DNA of 64,000 nucleotides, taken from assembly GCF_017352095.1 (NCBI RefSeq), contig NZ_CP071463.1:434001-498000 (forward strand). The letters are read 5' to 3'. The notes beneath the pieces are model-generated. The model searched no databases. It saw only the letters and a program-made list of their open reading frames with translations, and was not told the DNA's origin. Below, one piece after another: positions 24,652 to 34,088 of this stretch. This stretch comes from Natrinema longum. GTDB lineage: Archaea > Halobacteriota > Halobacteria > Halobacteriales > Natrialbaceae. Every line of letters starts with the position of its first letter. Within the stretch, counting starts at the first letter, position 1. A program made the translations under genes and the position numbers.

Positions 24652-25803
24652 ATGGAACTGCTCGACGACAGCATCGTCCCGGAGCACGCACACGACGTGA
24701 AAGCCGAGGCTCGCGAGTTCGCACGCGAACACATCCAACCGAACGCCCAGGAGTACTTCCAGTCGGGCGAGTATCCCGAGGAGATCCTCGAGGCGGGACG
24801 GGAAGCGAACCTCGTGGCACAGGACATTCCCGAGGAGTGGGGTGGCCGGGGCCTGGATCTCGCGCAGTTGCTCGCGATGACCGAAGAGTTCTACCGGGCC
24901 GACGCGGGGATCGCGCTGACGCTCCAGCTGGCGAGTTTCGGCTGTGAGATCACGTACGAACACGGCTCCGAGGAACAGTGTGAGAGGTACATCCGACCCG
25001 TCGCCGAGGGCGACCAGCGGTCCGGGCTCGCGGTCTCCGAACCCGACACCGGCAGCGACCTCGCGGGGATGCAGACCACGGCCGACAAAGACGGCGACGA
25101 GTACGTCATCAACGGGGAAAAGTACTGGATCGGCAACGGCGTCGAGGCCGACTGGATAACGCTCTACGCGCGGACCGGGAACGACGAGGACAACCGCTAC
25201 GGCAACCACTCGATGTTCATCGTCCCGACGGATACGGACGGCTACGAGGCCGAGCATATCCCCGAAAAGATGGCGATGCGCGCCTCGAAGCAGGCCCACA
25301 TCGAGTTCGACGACTGCCGCGTTCCCGAAGAGAACCTGATCGGCTCGGAGGGAGACGGCTTCATGCTCCTCGCGGACTTCTTCAACCACGGTCGCGTCGC
25401 CGTCGCCGGCCACGGGCTCGGTATCGCCGCGGCCGCTATCGAAGAGGCCTGGGAGTTCACCCACGATCGAGAGGAGTTCGGGCGGACGATCAGCGACTTC
25501 CAGAGCGTCCAACACGGCCTCGCTGACATGCTCGTCGAGTTCGAGAGCGCCCGGACGCTCACGTGGCGTGCCCGCGAGAAGGTGGCCAACGAGGACAACG
25601 CGGGCTACTGGGCCGCGATGGCGAAGACGAAGGCAACCGAGACGGCAGTCGACGTCGCCGAACAGGGCATGCAGTTCCACGGCGGCCGTTCGGTATTGGA
25701 CGAGCGTCGGATCGCCCGCGTCTATCGGGACGCGCGGATCCCGGTTATCTACGAGGGGGCGAACGAAATCCAGCGCAACCTGATCTACGGGCAAGCGCCC
25801 TGA
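24652..25803 (+). CDS. Acyl-CoA dehydrogenase
   Basis: A 383-aa FAD-dependent acyl-CoA dehydrogenase that introduces the alpha-beta double bond in acyl-CoA catabolism. SGLAVSEPDTGSDLAGMQTT is the first family signature (about residues 123-142), KYWIGNG follows the flavin contact region, and QFHGGRSVLDERRIARVYRD with PVIYEGANEIQRNLI near the C-terminus contains the catalytic Glu (YEGANE). ATG 24652 is preferred to an in-frame upstream start at 24625 because CAATATTCG/CTATTTGG TATA-like sequence lies about 30 nt before. It could serve the acyl-CoA ligase/hydratase operon at 11 kb. Confidence 0.92.
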   Translation: MELLDDSIVPEHAHDVKAEAREFAREHIQPNAQEYFQSGEYPEEILEAGREANLVAQDIPEEWGGRGLDLAQLLAMTEEFYRADAGIALTLQLASFGCEITYEHGSEEQCERYIRPVAEGDQRSGLAVSEPDTGSDLAGMQTTADKDGDEYVINGEKYWIGNGVEADWITLYARTGNDEDNRYGNHSMFIVPTDTDGYEAEHIPEKMAMRASKQAHIEFDDCRVPEENLIGSEGDGFMLLADFFNHGRVAVAGHGLGIAAAAIEEAWEFTHDREEFGRTISDFQSVQHGLADMLVEFESARTLTWRAREKVANEDNAGYWAAMAKTKATETAVDVAEQGMQFHGGRSVLDERRIARVYRDARIPVIYEGANEIQRNLIYGQAP

Positions 25804-26033
25804 GTCGACTCGGCTCGTCTCCCCCGGCGGAATACGTCCGGTCACACGACTCCCAGTCCGCCGAACCGTCATCGCACCGTTTTTCTCGTCGGTCAGTGCG
25901 TGGTCGAAAGAACAATCCCGTTGGGTATCCACTATGCTGGCACGTTCGCTCCCGTCGTGATTGATATGTCTAGAGCCAATATTCGGAGGTCGAAACCGAG
26001 AATTCAGATGTCTGTAACCGGAACGCAACCAGT

Positions 26034-26801
26034 ATGAGCCGGCCGCGCGTGCTCTGTGTCAGTAGCAATCGCTCGACGCGGGCGTCGCTTACGCTATCGC
26101 TTACGGACGCCCCAGTCGACGTCGTCATCGCCCAGCGATCCACAGAGGCGGCCGACCGACTCGAGCGGGAGGAGATCGACGCGGTCGTCATCGATGCGAG
26201 CACCGTCGCAAACGTCCCGGGACTCGTCGATACCGTCGACTCGGAAGCCCCCGAAACGCCGACGTTCGTCCACTGGGACGGGGACGGCGACGACAGTGTC
26301 GTTTTGAGCGACGTGCTCGCTCGCGCGGCCGACGATTCGGCAACGCGGCTGGCGAATACGATCACCGACCGTCTCGCGACCGAAACGAACACGCAAATAC
26401 CGATCGAGACCGGCCCGAACGCCGACGGTTCCCACAAAGATGCCGAGAGCGCACATGCCGTCCGGGACCTCCCTGCGGACCTGATGGGACTGGTCAGCCG
26501 CGTTCGGTGCCGACTGGTCGATGCCACCTCACCCCGTACCGTCGAACGGACGCTCCGCGAAGAACTGACGGGTCACGATTCGATCACGTTCGCCTGGCTC
26601 GGGGAGTACGATCGCGGTGAACGAGCGGTCATTCCGTGGCTCTCCGACCACGACAGGGCCGAGTGGCCGCTCCAGAACTCGTTCAGTATCGGCGACGGCG
26701 ACCACCTGCTGCTCGAGCGAGCCATCCGAACCCGAACCCTCCAGATCCAACAGTACGCCGAGAACTTCGTCGCCGGAGAGTCCTGGCATCCGGCGGTCTA
26801 G
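26034..26801 (+). pseudogene. Truncated Bat-like sensor/regulator (HTH lost)
   Basis: A 255-aa open frame resembling the N-terminal part of bacterio-opsin-activator-like regulators: residues 1-115 are a receiver-like fold (VLCVSSNRSTRASLTLSLTD, DAVVIDASTVANVPG), and about 150-240 form a GAF-like segment (SITFAWLGEYDRGERAVIPW). The protein stops without the expected C-terminal HTH_10 domain. Its last 14 residues, from about base 26760, are merely antisense to the receiver gene on the other strand, so the gene has been cut by a deletion that joined two convergent genes. Confidence 0.7.
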
Positions 26802-26954
26802 CAGGACGACCTCGACGGAGTCCGCCATCTTCTCGAGCGCTTCCTCCCCGTCGTAGGCCGTCTCGACGACCCACTCACCCTGAAGCCACGCGGCGAACAG
26901 ATCCGCGAGCCGAGCTTCGTCGTCGACGACGAGCACTTCCGGCCCGTCACTCAT
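26760..26954 (-). pseudogene. Truncated response regulator (HalX type)
   Basis: From ATG 26954 the first 65 residues are a clean receiver domain: MSDGPEVLVVDDEARLADLF with the acidic pair, and VVLLDRRMPGLSGDEVL with the phospho-accepting Asp and the LxDRRMPxxSG signature seen in HalX regulators. After DEVL (about 26760) the frame continues to 26529 only as antisense of the neighbouring gene, and beta4, beta5 and the HalX domain are missing. Phosphorylation could not signal normally. Confidence 0.75.
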
Positions 26955-27247
26955 TTGGTAACCCCTCCGTTCCTTTCATCGATTACAGCCACGCGTCACC
27001 AATGGTACCTCTGCGTGATAAATCTCGCCCCAGCTATCAATTTTCGGATAGCTGATACTCTCAAAAACGCCCGACTGCTCGGTTGTTTGTCCAATTACCG
27101 TGGCGAACGTCAGCTGGTCACATCGATCACGCGACGACTCTCGAGCCCGGTCGGCGGTCTCTCGGAGCCGTGAGACGATGCAGGCGGCGCTGACAGCTCG
27201 GGGGCAGCGTCTGGCCACCGGTTTCGGGTGCGGGTGGTCACTGTCGA

Positions 27248-28318
27248 TCAGCGACTACTGGAACGATCGAGCAGATCCGAGTAGTCGGCGATGACCCCGT
27301 CGACGCCGGCCGCCGCGAGCTGGTGGGCCTGCTCGCTCGTCTCGACGGTCCAGACGTTCACGTCGCGGCCCTCCTCGTGGGCGAGGGTAACCGGATCGAC
27401 GTCCGCCACGTCCGACGCGTCGACGAACGACGTCCCCTGAATCATCCCTATCGGCGGATGAATCGCCTCCGCGTCGTACGTCCGGGCGATCTCGAGCCCG
27501 TCCGTGATCGAGTCTCCAACCAGCGGTGCGATCGGGTACGTCGACGCCTCGCGGCTCGTCGCGAGTGCCGCCTCGTAAAACGACGAGAGGAGGATCTCGT
27601 TCTCGTAGTCGTCGCCGATCTCGAGGACGCGTTCGACGAACGGCCGCCAGATCTCTTTCTGGCCGTCCAGTTCGCTACTGGAGAGTTTCTCGCCGAACCG
27701 CAGGTCCGAACTGCCGGGATTCTTCAACTCGACGTTCACGCCGACGCTCGATGGGATCGCGTCCAGCACCGCCGTGAGAAGCGGGACCGTCTCGCCGCTG
27801 TCGAGTACCTCCGCGCTGGTCACGGTTTCAGTGTCGGTCTCCCAGACGATCCCGCTCGCATCGGTCAGACCGTCACCACCGCGCTCGGATAGCCCGTCGT
27901 CGTGGAAGACCACCACGTCGTCGTCGGCCGTCGGCACGACGTCGATTTCGACGAAATCGGCCTGCCGGGCGGTCGCTCCGTCGCCGTTCGCGGCCGCTTC
28001 GACGGCCGCGATCGTGTTCTCGGGGTTCTCTCCGGCGAACCCGCGGTGTGCGATGAGCGTCGGGTCGCTCTCCCGCGATGGCTCCCCCGTTTCGCGGTCG
28101 TCGTCGGTCGCCCCGCCCAGCCCGTCGGTGAGCCTGAGCCCGCTCGCCACCGTGAGTCCCGCTGCGCCGATCAGGACCCCTCGCCGACGACCCGTCGCCG
28201 TCGCCCCGTCTCGCTCCCCAGTTCGGATCGGTGGGGCTGTTCGATCGTCGACGCTGTTCGTCCGATTCGGAATCGACGTTCCACGCGACGGTCGCTCCGC
28301 AGTGGCGCGTTCGAGCAT
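27248..28318 (-). CDS. Glycerophosphodiester phosphodiesterase, probably Tat-exported
   Basis: A 356-aa GDPD. After an N-terminal region with a twin-arginine signal (TGRRRGVLIGAAGLTVASGL, about residues 41-60), the catalytic TIM barrel begins with LIAHRGFAGENPENTIAAVE (HRG...ENT motif), FVEIDVVPTADDDVVVFHDD (the E-x-D and H-D metal/catalytic set), VGVNVELKN, and ends VNVWTVETSEQAHQLAAAGV and GVIADYSDLL. It would cleave glycerophosphodiesters outside the cell to glycerol-3-phosphate. ATG 28318 is used; 28345 is an alternative. Copy 3 of the dispersed repeat lies upstream. Confidence 0.88.
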   Translation of the reverse strand: MLERATAERPSRGTSIPNRTNSVDDRTAPPIRTGERDGATATGRRRGVLIGAAGLTVASGLRLTDGLGGATDDDRETGEPSRESDPTLIAHRGFAGENPENTIAAVEAAANGDGATARQADFVEIDVVPTADDDVVVFHDDGLSERGGDGLTDASGIVWETDTETVTSAEVLDSGETVPLLTAVLDAIPSSVGVNVELKNPGSSDLRFGEKLSSSELDGQKEIWRPFVERVLEIGDDYENEILLSSFYEAALATSREASTYPIAPLVGDSITDGLEIARTYDAEAIHPPIGMIQGTSFVDASDVADVDPVTLAHEEGRDVNVWTVETSEQAHQLAAAGVDGVIADYSDLLDRSSSR

Positions 28319-28479
28319 GACCGATCGTGGCTGCGTCTCGAACATAGCCGCTGCTATGAGGGCTCCAGAGCGGTATGTAGTCGCGGCTCCGGACGACGGG
28401 GCCCGGCGCATGCCACTGGACGAAGCACAATCGACCCGGGGCCGGATAGCGGTCGCTCGGAATCGACGGCCAGCGACGA

Positions 28480-28555
28480 AAACTAACGACCGCAACCAGT
28501 CACAGACTGATCGCACACCTGTCGTGCGATCCGGTCTGCACTGCCTCGCAGTGGC
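28480..28555 (-). repeat. Dispersed structured repeat, copy 3
   Basis: Read leftward, this copy aligns over about 76 nt with copy 1: CACTGCGAG, then GGATCGCACGACA, GTGTGCGATCAG, and a tail TTGCGGTCGTTA. The core stem (28508-28516 with 28524-28531) and flanking AGAC/GTCT pairs are kept although bases differ from copy 1. It starts 45 nt after the citE-like stop codon, in that gene's sense direction. Confidence 0.75.
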
Positions 28556-28600
28556 TCCTCTCGCTCACGACCGGATGCCCGACGGCGTGCCTCGAGGCCC

Positions 28601-29644
28601 TCAGCGGTAGGACAGCTCGAGTTCGCGGGCCCGCGTCAGCAGCTCGTCCTCGTAGTAGTCCTCGGTCTGTGCGGGTCGCATGTCGTCGATCGCACGGACC
28701 TGCTGGACGGTGTTCCGGAAGTTCTTGAAGGTGGCTTCGTCGACCATCTGGCCGTCGATGGTGACCGCGCCGGTCCCCTCGCGTTTGGCCTCGTTGAAGC
28801 GCTCGATCTTGTGGACGTCGCGCTCGAGTTCGTCGGGCGTGGGCATGTGGACGGTGTTGGCCTGGATCGTCTGCTTGGGGTACAGCGACCAGGAGCCGTC
28901 GAGGCCGAGTTTGGCTTCGTGTTCGACCTGGTCGGCGTACTCGTCGGCGTTGTAGTAAGTCAGCCCGGCGCGTTCCTTGAAGAGGTCGTCGAAGGGGCCG
29001 CCGATGGAGAGCAGGCCGCCGGCGCTGGCCTCGTTCGAGAGGGCCTCGAGGAGGCCGTCCCAGCGTGGCATGCCCTCGCCCAGATCGCGGCCGCCGAGTT
29101 CGGCCGCGTAGTCGACGGGACCGAAGACGAGCGCGGTGAGTCGGGAGTCCTCGCCGAACCTGGCGATTTCGCGCAGGTCCGAGCGGGCGCGCCCGGTCTC
29201 GACGATGATCGAGAGACCGATCGAGCCGTCGTCGTAGCCGTGTTCGGCTTCCGCTTCGGCGACGACCTCGGCGGCGCGTTGGACGTCCTCGAGGCGGCCG
29301 ACCTTGGGGACGACGACGCCGTCGATCTCGTCACCGATCTCGGCGACGAGTCGGTCGATCTGGTCGCGGCCCTTCTCGCAGTACTCCTCGTCCTCGTAGC
29401 TCCACTCGACGCGGGGCCAGATCTCGCCGGGGAAATCGTACTGGGGGACCTTCTCGATGGTGTTCTCCAGCCCCTCGGCTTTCATGTCCGGTGCCGTCCC
29501 GTCTTCCATGTCGGGGACGAGCCAGTCGGGGGCCTGGAAGCCTTCCGCCTCGAGCGCGGAGGTGAGATACTTCGCCGAGTCGTCTTTCGGAACGGCGGCC
29601 GGTGCGGTCTGGAACGTACGGCAGAGTCGAATGTCGTCAGTCAT
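28601..29644 (-). CDS. Beta-methylmalyl-CoA lyase (CitE/HpcH-HpaI family)
   Basis: A 347-aa aldolase of the CitE/malyl-CoA lyase family. In the methylaspartate cycle it splits beta-methylmalyl-CoA into propionyl-CoA and glyoxylate. DWLVPDMEDGTAPDMKAEGL (about residues 39-58), WPRVEW with the CoA-site Arg, VVPKVGRLEDV and LSIIVETGRARSDL (metal-binding Glu) are typical barrel motifs. The assignment to this reaction rests on its place as last gene of the mutase/ammonia-lyase/hydratase operon. There is a 54-nt gap to the hydratase gene. ATG 29644 gives MTDDIRLCRTFQTAP. Confidence 0.9.
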   Translation of the reverse strand: MTDDIRLCRTFQTAPAAVPKDDSAKYLTSALEAEGFQAPDWLVPDMEDGTAPDMKAEGLENTIEKVPQYDFPGEIWPRVEWSYEDEEYCEKGRDQIDRLVAEIGDEIDGVVVPKVGRLEDVQRAAEVVAEAEAEHGYDDGSIGLSIIVETGRARSDLREIARFGEDSRLTALVFGPVDYAAELGGRDLGEGMPRWDGLLEALSNEASAGGLLSIGGPFDDLFKERAGLTYYNADEYADQVEHEAKLGLDGSWSLYPKQTIQANTVHMPTPDELERDVHKIERFNEAKREGTGAVTIDGQMVDEATFKNFRNTVQQVRAIDDMRPAQTEDYYEDELLTRARELELSYR

Positions 29645-29698
29645 GTGTATGTATCGGAGTGCGTATCTGTCTGCGTTCGTTTATGATGTTCGATCGTG

Positions 29699-30760
29699 TC
29701 AGTTAGAACGCTTTCGAATCTCGGCGGTTCGTGTTCCCGAGTAGACGGGTTCGTCGTCCTGATTGAACGCGATGTGTTCGAACGTCACCGTCCCCGCCTC
29801 GTCGCTCGAGGCGTCGTCCTCGGCCTCGATGACGCGCGTGAAGGCGTAGACGGTGTCGCCGACGGCGACGAACGTGTGGAACGATTCGTCGTCGAAGCCG
29901 ACCTCGCGCCAGGTCTGTTCGTCCGAGCGGGCGTGGCCAAGCGCCGTCGATCGGGTCACGTCCCCGTAGGTGACGATGTTGCCCGACGGCGAGTCGCTCA
30001 TCACGTCGACGTTGTGGTGTTGCTTGGCCGTGTTCAGCGTCGCCAACGGGAGCGAGGCGACGGTCACGTCGTCCTGCGTGCGGCCGCGCTCGTGGCGGTA
30101 GGCGACGGCAGCGTTCTCGTCGTCGGCTTGCTCGAGCGCGGCGACGAAGTCCTCGTAGTAGCCGCCCTCGGGCGCGATGAACTCCTCGGGGAGGTCGGGT
30201 TCGTCCTCGTCCTCGGCGGCCGCTGTGCCGCTTCCGTCGGTCGCGACGGGGTCGCGACGCGGGATCATGTTCGTCCGCTCGTAGGAGCAGAGCACGTCGC
30301 CGGTCTCGGCGTCCGTGCCGCGGGTTCGCCAGGAGACGATGCCGTACTCGGGTCGGGAACTCGAGGTCGCACAGTTGACGACCTCGCTCTCGACGTGGAG
30401 TTCGGTGCCCGCGTAGACGGGCGATTCGGGGAACCGCACGTCGGTCCGTCCGAGGAAGTAGCCGCCCTTCTCGCTGAGATCCTCGACGGTGATGCCCAGC
30501 GTCGCCGCGGTCAGATAGTCCGGGTGGATCGGCGGTTCGTCGAACCCGCGGTCCTCGGCGGCGTCGGTCCGCCAGTAGGCGGGGTCGTGGTTCAACGTCT
30601 GGCCCATCCACTGTTCGTTGCCCCAGCGGGTGAGGGTGAGCCCGGGATCGTGCTCGATCACATCGCCCTCCTCGAAGTCCTCGAAGCAGTTGCCCTTCTC
30701 TTTCGTCTCGACTTCCTCGAGTGCCTGTGCGAACGTGTCCGGATCGGTCCAGTCAGTCAT
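29699..30760 (-). CDS. mch: Mesaconyl-CoA hydratase (MaoC double-hotdog)
   Basis: A 353-aa hydratase with two MaoC/hotdog halves. The first holds GNEQWMGQTLNHDPAYWRTD and PPIHPDYLTAATLGI; the second contains ATLNTAKQHHNVDVMSDSPS and GNIVTYGDVTRSTALGHARS. It hydrates mesaconyl-CoA to beta-methylmalyl-CoA in the methylaspartate cycle. Its start overlaps the end of the ammonia-lyase gene by 8 nt, so the two are translationally coupled. The long insertion PRRDPVATDGSGTAAAEDED between the halves is acidic, as expected for a halophile. Confidence 0.92.
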   Translation of the reverse strand: MTDWTDPDTFAQALEEVETKEKGNCFEDFEEGDVIEHDPGLTLTRWGNEQWMGQTLNHDPAYWRTDAAEDRGFDEPPIHPDYLTAATLGITVEDLSEKGGYFLGRTDVRFPESPVYAGTELHVESEVVNCATSSSRPEYGIVSWRTRGTDAETGDVLCSYERTNMIPRRDPVATDGSGTAAAEDEDEPDLPEEFIAPEGGYYEDFVAALEQADDENAAVAYRHERGRTQDDVTVASLPLATLNTAKQHHNVDVMSDSPSGNIVTYGDVTRSTALGHARSDEQTWREVGFDDESFHTFVAVGDTVYAFTRVIEAEDDASSDEAGTVTFEHIAFNQDDEPVYSGTRTAEIRKRSN

Positions 30761-32027
30761 CTGCAGTCACCTCGTCGGTCTGTTGCTGTCGGTCCCGCTT
30801 GCGGCGGGCGATCGTGCGTCGCATCTCGTTTTCGACGATCATGTACCCCTCGTCGAAGCCCATCCCGGGCTTTGCGAGCACCTGCGCGGCGTTGGTCGCG
30901 AGCGCGACGTGAGCGCAGGCGCGTGCGGAGGTTTCCGTCTCGTTGCAGGTGCCACCGAGATAGGCGCGGGTGTCGGTTCCCTCGCAGTAGCGGACCGCCT
31001 GTCCGCTGCGGTGGATGCCGCCCAGATCGGGCGTTTTGACCTGCACGAGGTCGGCCGCGCCGGCGTCGACGAACGCCTGCACGTCCTCGAAGGTGTTACA
31101 CCACTCGTCGGCGACGATGTCGACGCCGACGTTGGCCTCGGCGAGCCCCTCGCGGAGCTCGACCATCGCGTCGATCTGGTCGGCGCGGTCGCCGACGTCC
31201 ATCGGCCCCTCGATCTGGATCGGGTAGGGCGCGGCGGCTTCTTCCAGCGCGGCGAAGTAGTCGACGACCTCCTCGCGGTCGTAGGGCGCACCGAAGATCT
31301 CCCCGATCATGCCGTAGACGTCGATGTGGAAGCGGGGCTCGTAGCTTTCCGGGCCCAGTTCCTGGGAGCGTTCGACGAGCCACTCCACGTACTCGAGGAG
31401 GGTCTCGCCGTTTTCGCCGATCTTCTCGACGCTGTTGATCAGCGCGTGGGGCAGGACGGGAACGCCCTTGACGAACATCTTTTCCGTGTTGTTGTAGCGG
31501 TCGTCGCCCGATTGGCCGAAGACCGGAACCGGCTCCGTCGCAGGCTCGGTGCCGAGCGCGTCGGCCATCACGTCCGTCTTCGTGGTGGTTTCGGCCTCGG
31601 CCGCGGCGGCCAGTAGCGCCTGCGAGACGCCGTAGCGGATCGCCGTGTGGAGTCGGTCTCCCTCGACTTCCATCTCCTCGAGCAGTTCGGCGTTGTCGAG
31701 GAAGTCGGTCGCGTCCCGACCCTCGAGTTCGTCGGCGACGGGGCCCTCGATGACGGGGGCGTACGCCTCGGCCTGGAAGAGCGGGTCGCGCCCGCCGGCA
31801 CCGGAGTACTGGACCGCGGCACAGTCGCCCCGCACGACGGTGCCGTCGGCGAGTTCGATATCGACGATGATCGACTCGCCGGCCTGTCGAATCTCGTCGA
31901 AGCCGTCGGTGACGGGCTCGCCCTCGTAGGTGAAGCCGTCGTGTTCGGCACCTTGCTTGATCGCGCGCTGGTCGTCGAAGAAGAACCCGGAGTAGCCGGG
32001 CGTGGCGTGTATTCCTGTAATCTCCAT
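30753..32027 (-). CDS. mal: Methylaspartate ammonia-lyase
   Basis: A 424-aa enolase-superfamily enzyme that removes ammonia from (2S,3S)-3-methylaspartate to give mesaconate. The start MEITGIHATPGYSGFFFDDQ and AIKQGAEHDGFTYEGEPVT match the capping domain; VQVKTPDLGGIHRSGQAVRY carries the catalytic Lys on the seventh strand, and FHIDVYGMIGEIF and IQIEGPMDVGDR the metal-binding acidic residues. Stop overlaps mch; its ATG is next to the stop of the mutase E gene (positions 32027/32028), a tight operon. Confidence 0.95.
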   Translation of the reverse strand: MEITGIHATPGYSGFFFDDQRAIKQGAEHDGFTYEGEPVTDGFDEIRQAGESIIVDIELADGTVVRGDCAAVQYSGAGGRDPLFQAEAYAPVIEGPVADELEGRDATDFLDNAELLEEMEVEGDRLHTAIRYGVSQALLAAAAEAETTTKTDVMADALGTEPATEPVPVFGQSGDDRYNNTEKMFVKGVPVLPHALINSVEKIGENGETLLEYVEWLVERSQELGPESYEPRFHIDVYGMIGEIFGAPYDREEVVDYFAALEEAAAPYPIQIEGPMDVGDRADQIDAMVELREGLAEANVGVDIVADEWCNTFEDVQAFVDAGAADLVQVKTPDLGGIHRSGQAVRYCEGTDTRAYLGGTCNETETSARACAHVALATNAAQVLAKPGMGFDEGYMIVENEMRRTIARRKRDRQQQTDEVTADD

Positions 32028-33461
32028 TTAGACGTCACCCTGGGGTCGGCCGATGAGTTTTCCGTCGCTGATCGCGTCGACGTCGTCCGCGACCATCCGG
32101 AACGACTGATCGCGGCCCTCGGTGTCCGCACGTTGGGACAGTCGGGCTCTGTGAATCTCCTTGATGTCGTCGTCCATCGCGAGGTCGGCCCACTCGAAGA
32201 TGCGGACGCGACCGTCGTCGTCCCGTGCGGGAAGGACGGCACCCCGTGCGCTGTCGCTGGGTGCGAAGGGCACGTCGAGTGCGCCGGAGTCGAAGGCCTT
32301 GAGCGTCCCCTGAACGACGTCGCCGTCGCCGTGCTCGAAGATGGTGTCCATCAGACAGCGGGTCTCGCGCTCGATGAGGTCCTGTTCCTCCTCGATGCCG
32401 TCGATGTCGATCTTTTGCTCGATCGCCATGTCGATGACCTGCCGGGTCGTGCGCAGGCCAGCCGAGTTGGCCTCCTTGGTCGGAACCCCCTGGAACTCCT
32501 GGGGCGACTTGGTGATGACCTTGTCCGGCTGGGCGATGGCGGCGGTCATGCCGCCGAGGCTGATGACGCCGTTGGCGCGGGCCTCGTCCGGCGGGAAGCC
32601 GCCCATCCACTCGTGGAAGACCGTCGTGACGACGACCTCGTCGGGGAGGTACTCGTTGCCCAACTTCTTGAGGGCGTTCAGGGCGGCGACGTCTTGCACG
32701 ACGTTGCCGACCTGCCCGTAGCCGAGGGTGATCGAGCGCACGCCCTGCGTGGCGGCGAGTTTGCCCTCGACCAGCATGACCGCGATCGCGATCGACGGCG
32801 GGACCAGGGTCCCCGTCAGTGGGCCGAAGGGTTCGCGGTTGATCCGCACGCCCCGTTCGGTGTAGGCCCCCGCGAGTCGATCGACGAACTGCCACTTCTC
32901 GATCGTTTCCTCTAACCCGTGGCGTTTCGTGTACGGAATGTTGTAGGAGATGGGGCCGCCCTCGAAGCTCTGGAAGCCGCCGGCGAAGGTGATCGCCGCG
33001 AGCAGCCGGGCGTCGGGCGTGCCGTGACGGACCTCGATCGGCGCGTCGACCGCGTCGATCAGTTCGCGGCAGCCGTCGACACCGTGGTTGACGGCCGGGA
33101 AGCCGTTGAGGGTGTCGTCGCCCGTCTCGAGGGCCTTGTCGAGCCCCTGCTGGGCCTTCTCGTACTCGTTGTCGCGCGTGTACGAGTCGATCGTGGTCGG
33201 CAGGAGATCGGCCTGTCCCTCTTCGAGAAGGTACTGGAGGAGTTCGATCTGGTCGTCGAGCCGGGGAACGCCGGCTCGTGGCTGGAGGAGGGGCTTGTCG
33301 GCCGACTCGAGGACGTCCGCGAATCGCTTGTGGTCGGGAAGCGACTCGTGGTATTCGATCGCGTCCTCGAAGTCGACGTCTGCACCCGTCGGCCAGTTCG
33401 ACCGGATCTCTTCGTCGATACGCCGTAGCTCGTCGGATGGAATGCGTTCGTCTCGTATCAT
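32028..33461 (-). CDS. glmE: Glutamate (methylaspartate) mutase, subunit E
   Basis: A 477-aa TIM-barrel subunit of coenzyme-B12-dependent glutamate mutase, which rearranges L-glutamate to (2S,3S)-3-methylaspartate. VRHGTPDARLLAAITFAGGF (substrate Arg region), FEGGPISYNIPYTKR and PFGPLTGTLVPPSIAIA are recognisable, and VVVTTVFHEWMGGFPPDEAR contains the conserved late motif. It works as a heterotetramer with subunit S encoded 8 nt upstream. Length is near the bacterial subunit. ATG 33461 gives MIRDERIPSDELRRIDEEIR, the usual N-terminus. Confidence 0.95.
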   Translation of the reverse strand: MIRDERIPSDELRRIDEEIRSNWPTGADVDFEDAIEYHESLPDHKRFADVLESADKPLLQPRAGVPRLDDQIELLQYLLEEGQADLLPTTIDSYTRDNEYEKAQQGLDKALETGDDTLNGFPAVNHGVDGCRELIDAVDAPIEVRHGTPDARLLAAITFAGGFQSFEGGPISYNIPYTKRHGLEETIEKWQFVDRLAGAYTERGVRINREPFGPLTGTLVPPSIAIAVMLVEGKLAATQGVRSITLGYGQVGNVVQDVAALNALKKLGNEYLPDEVVVTTVFHEWMGGFPPDEARANGVISLGGMTAAIAQPDKVITKSPQEFQGVPTKEANSAGLRTTRQVIDMAIEQKIDIDGIEEEQDLIERETRCLMDTIFEHGDGDVVQGTLKAFDSGALDVPFAPSDSARGAVLPARDDDGRVRIFEWADLAMDDDIKEIHRARLSQRADTEGRDQSFRMVADDVDAISDGKLIGRPQGDV

Positions 33462-33469
33462 CTGGGCAT

Positions 33470-33910
33470 CTACGAAGTGATAGTCGCCCGTTCCGACTCC
33501 GTCGGTGAGATCTGGAGATCCTCGCGGAGCGCGGCAATCGCGTCCTCAGGGTCGGTTTCGGAATCGAAGACGCGGTCGAAGCCGAGCTCCCGGAAGGTAC
33601 GGCGGGTCTGCTCGAACTCGTCTTGACCGACGGCGAGGTTGCCGCCGATGTACGTGACCGCGTCGACGTCCGCGTCCTCGAGGACGCCGTGGAATCCCTG
33701 GCAGTCCTGCTCGGCGTGGCCGTAGAGCGAGGAGACCAGTACAGCCTCCGCGTCGTGGGTTACCGCTGCCTCGGCGAACTCCTCCTGGGAGGTCTGAACG
33801 CCGAGATTCACGACATCGAAGCCGGCTGCACTGAAGGCTTGCTCTAAGATTGTGATGCCAACGACGTGGGCATCGGAGCCGATCACGCCGAGGACGACCG
33901 TTTGGGACAT
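33470..33910 (-). CDS. glmS: Glutamate (methylaspartate) mutase, subunit S
   Basis: A 146-aa cobalamin-binding subunit. VVLGVIGSDAHVVGITILEQ contains the DxHxxG motif whose His replaces the lower axial base of B12; VSSLYGHAEQDCQG and YIGGNLAVGQDEF (the GG loop) complete the Rossmann-like B12 fold. First gene of the leftward methylaspartate operon. Two starts are possible; ATG 33910 is chosen because GTATAAAC at 33937-33944 (TTTATAC on the coding strand) lies about 30 nt before it, fitting a leaderless mRNA. Confidence 0.93.
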   Translation of the reverse strand: MSQTVVLGVIGSDAHVVGITILEQAFSAAGFDVVNLGVQTSQEEFAEAAVTHDAEAVLVSSLYGHAEQDCQGFHGVLEDADVDAVTYIGGNLAVGQDEFEQTRRTFRELGFDRVFDSETDPEDAIAALREDLQISPTESERATITS

Positions 33911-34088
33911 CGTATCCGAAACCATGAGCGACCCCCGTATAAACCTAATGATCTTCCATGATAATACTCATTAAATATCCTTTCACCATCTCAATGTCGA
34001 ATGATCACACGACCATTGGTACGCAGAGACAACTACATGATCGATGGTAAGGGTTTTGGTAGTGGTTTCGGAAGGGTGGTATACACAC
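33911..34088. promoter_or_regulatory. Divergent promoter region of the methylaspartate cluster
   Basis: This 178-bp AT-rich segment holds the glmS TATA box at 33937-33944 (minus strand) and a further TTAAATAT at about 33973-33980. Rightward, GGTAAGGG and GTATACAC precede the mct ATG at 34089. Shared regulation of both arms from here is likely. Confidence 0.55.
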
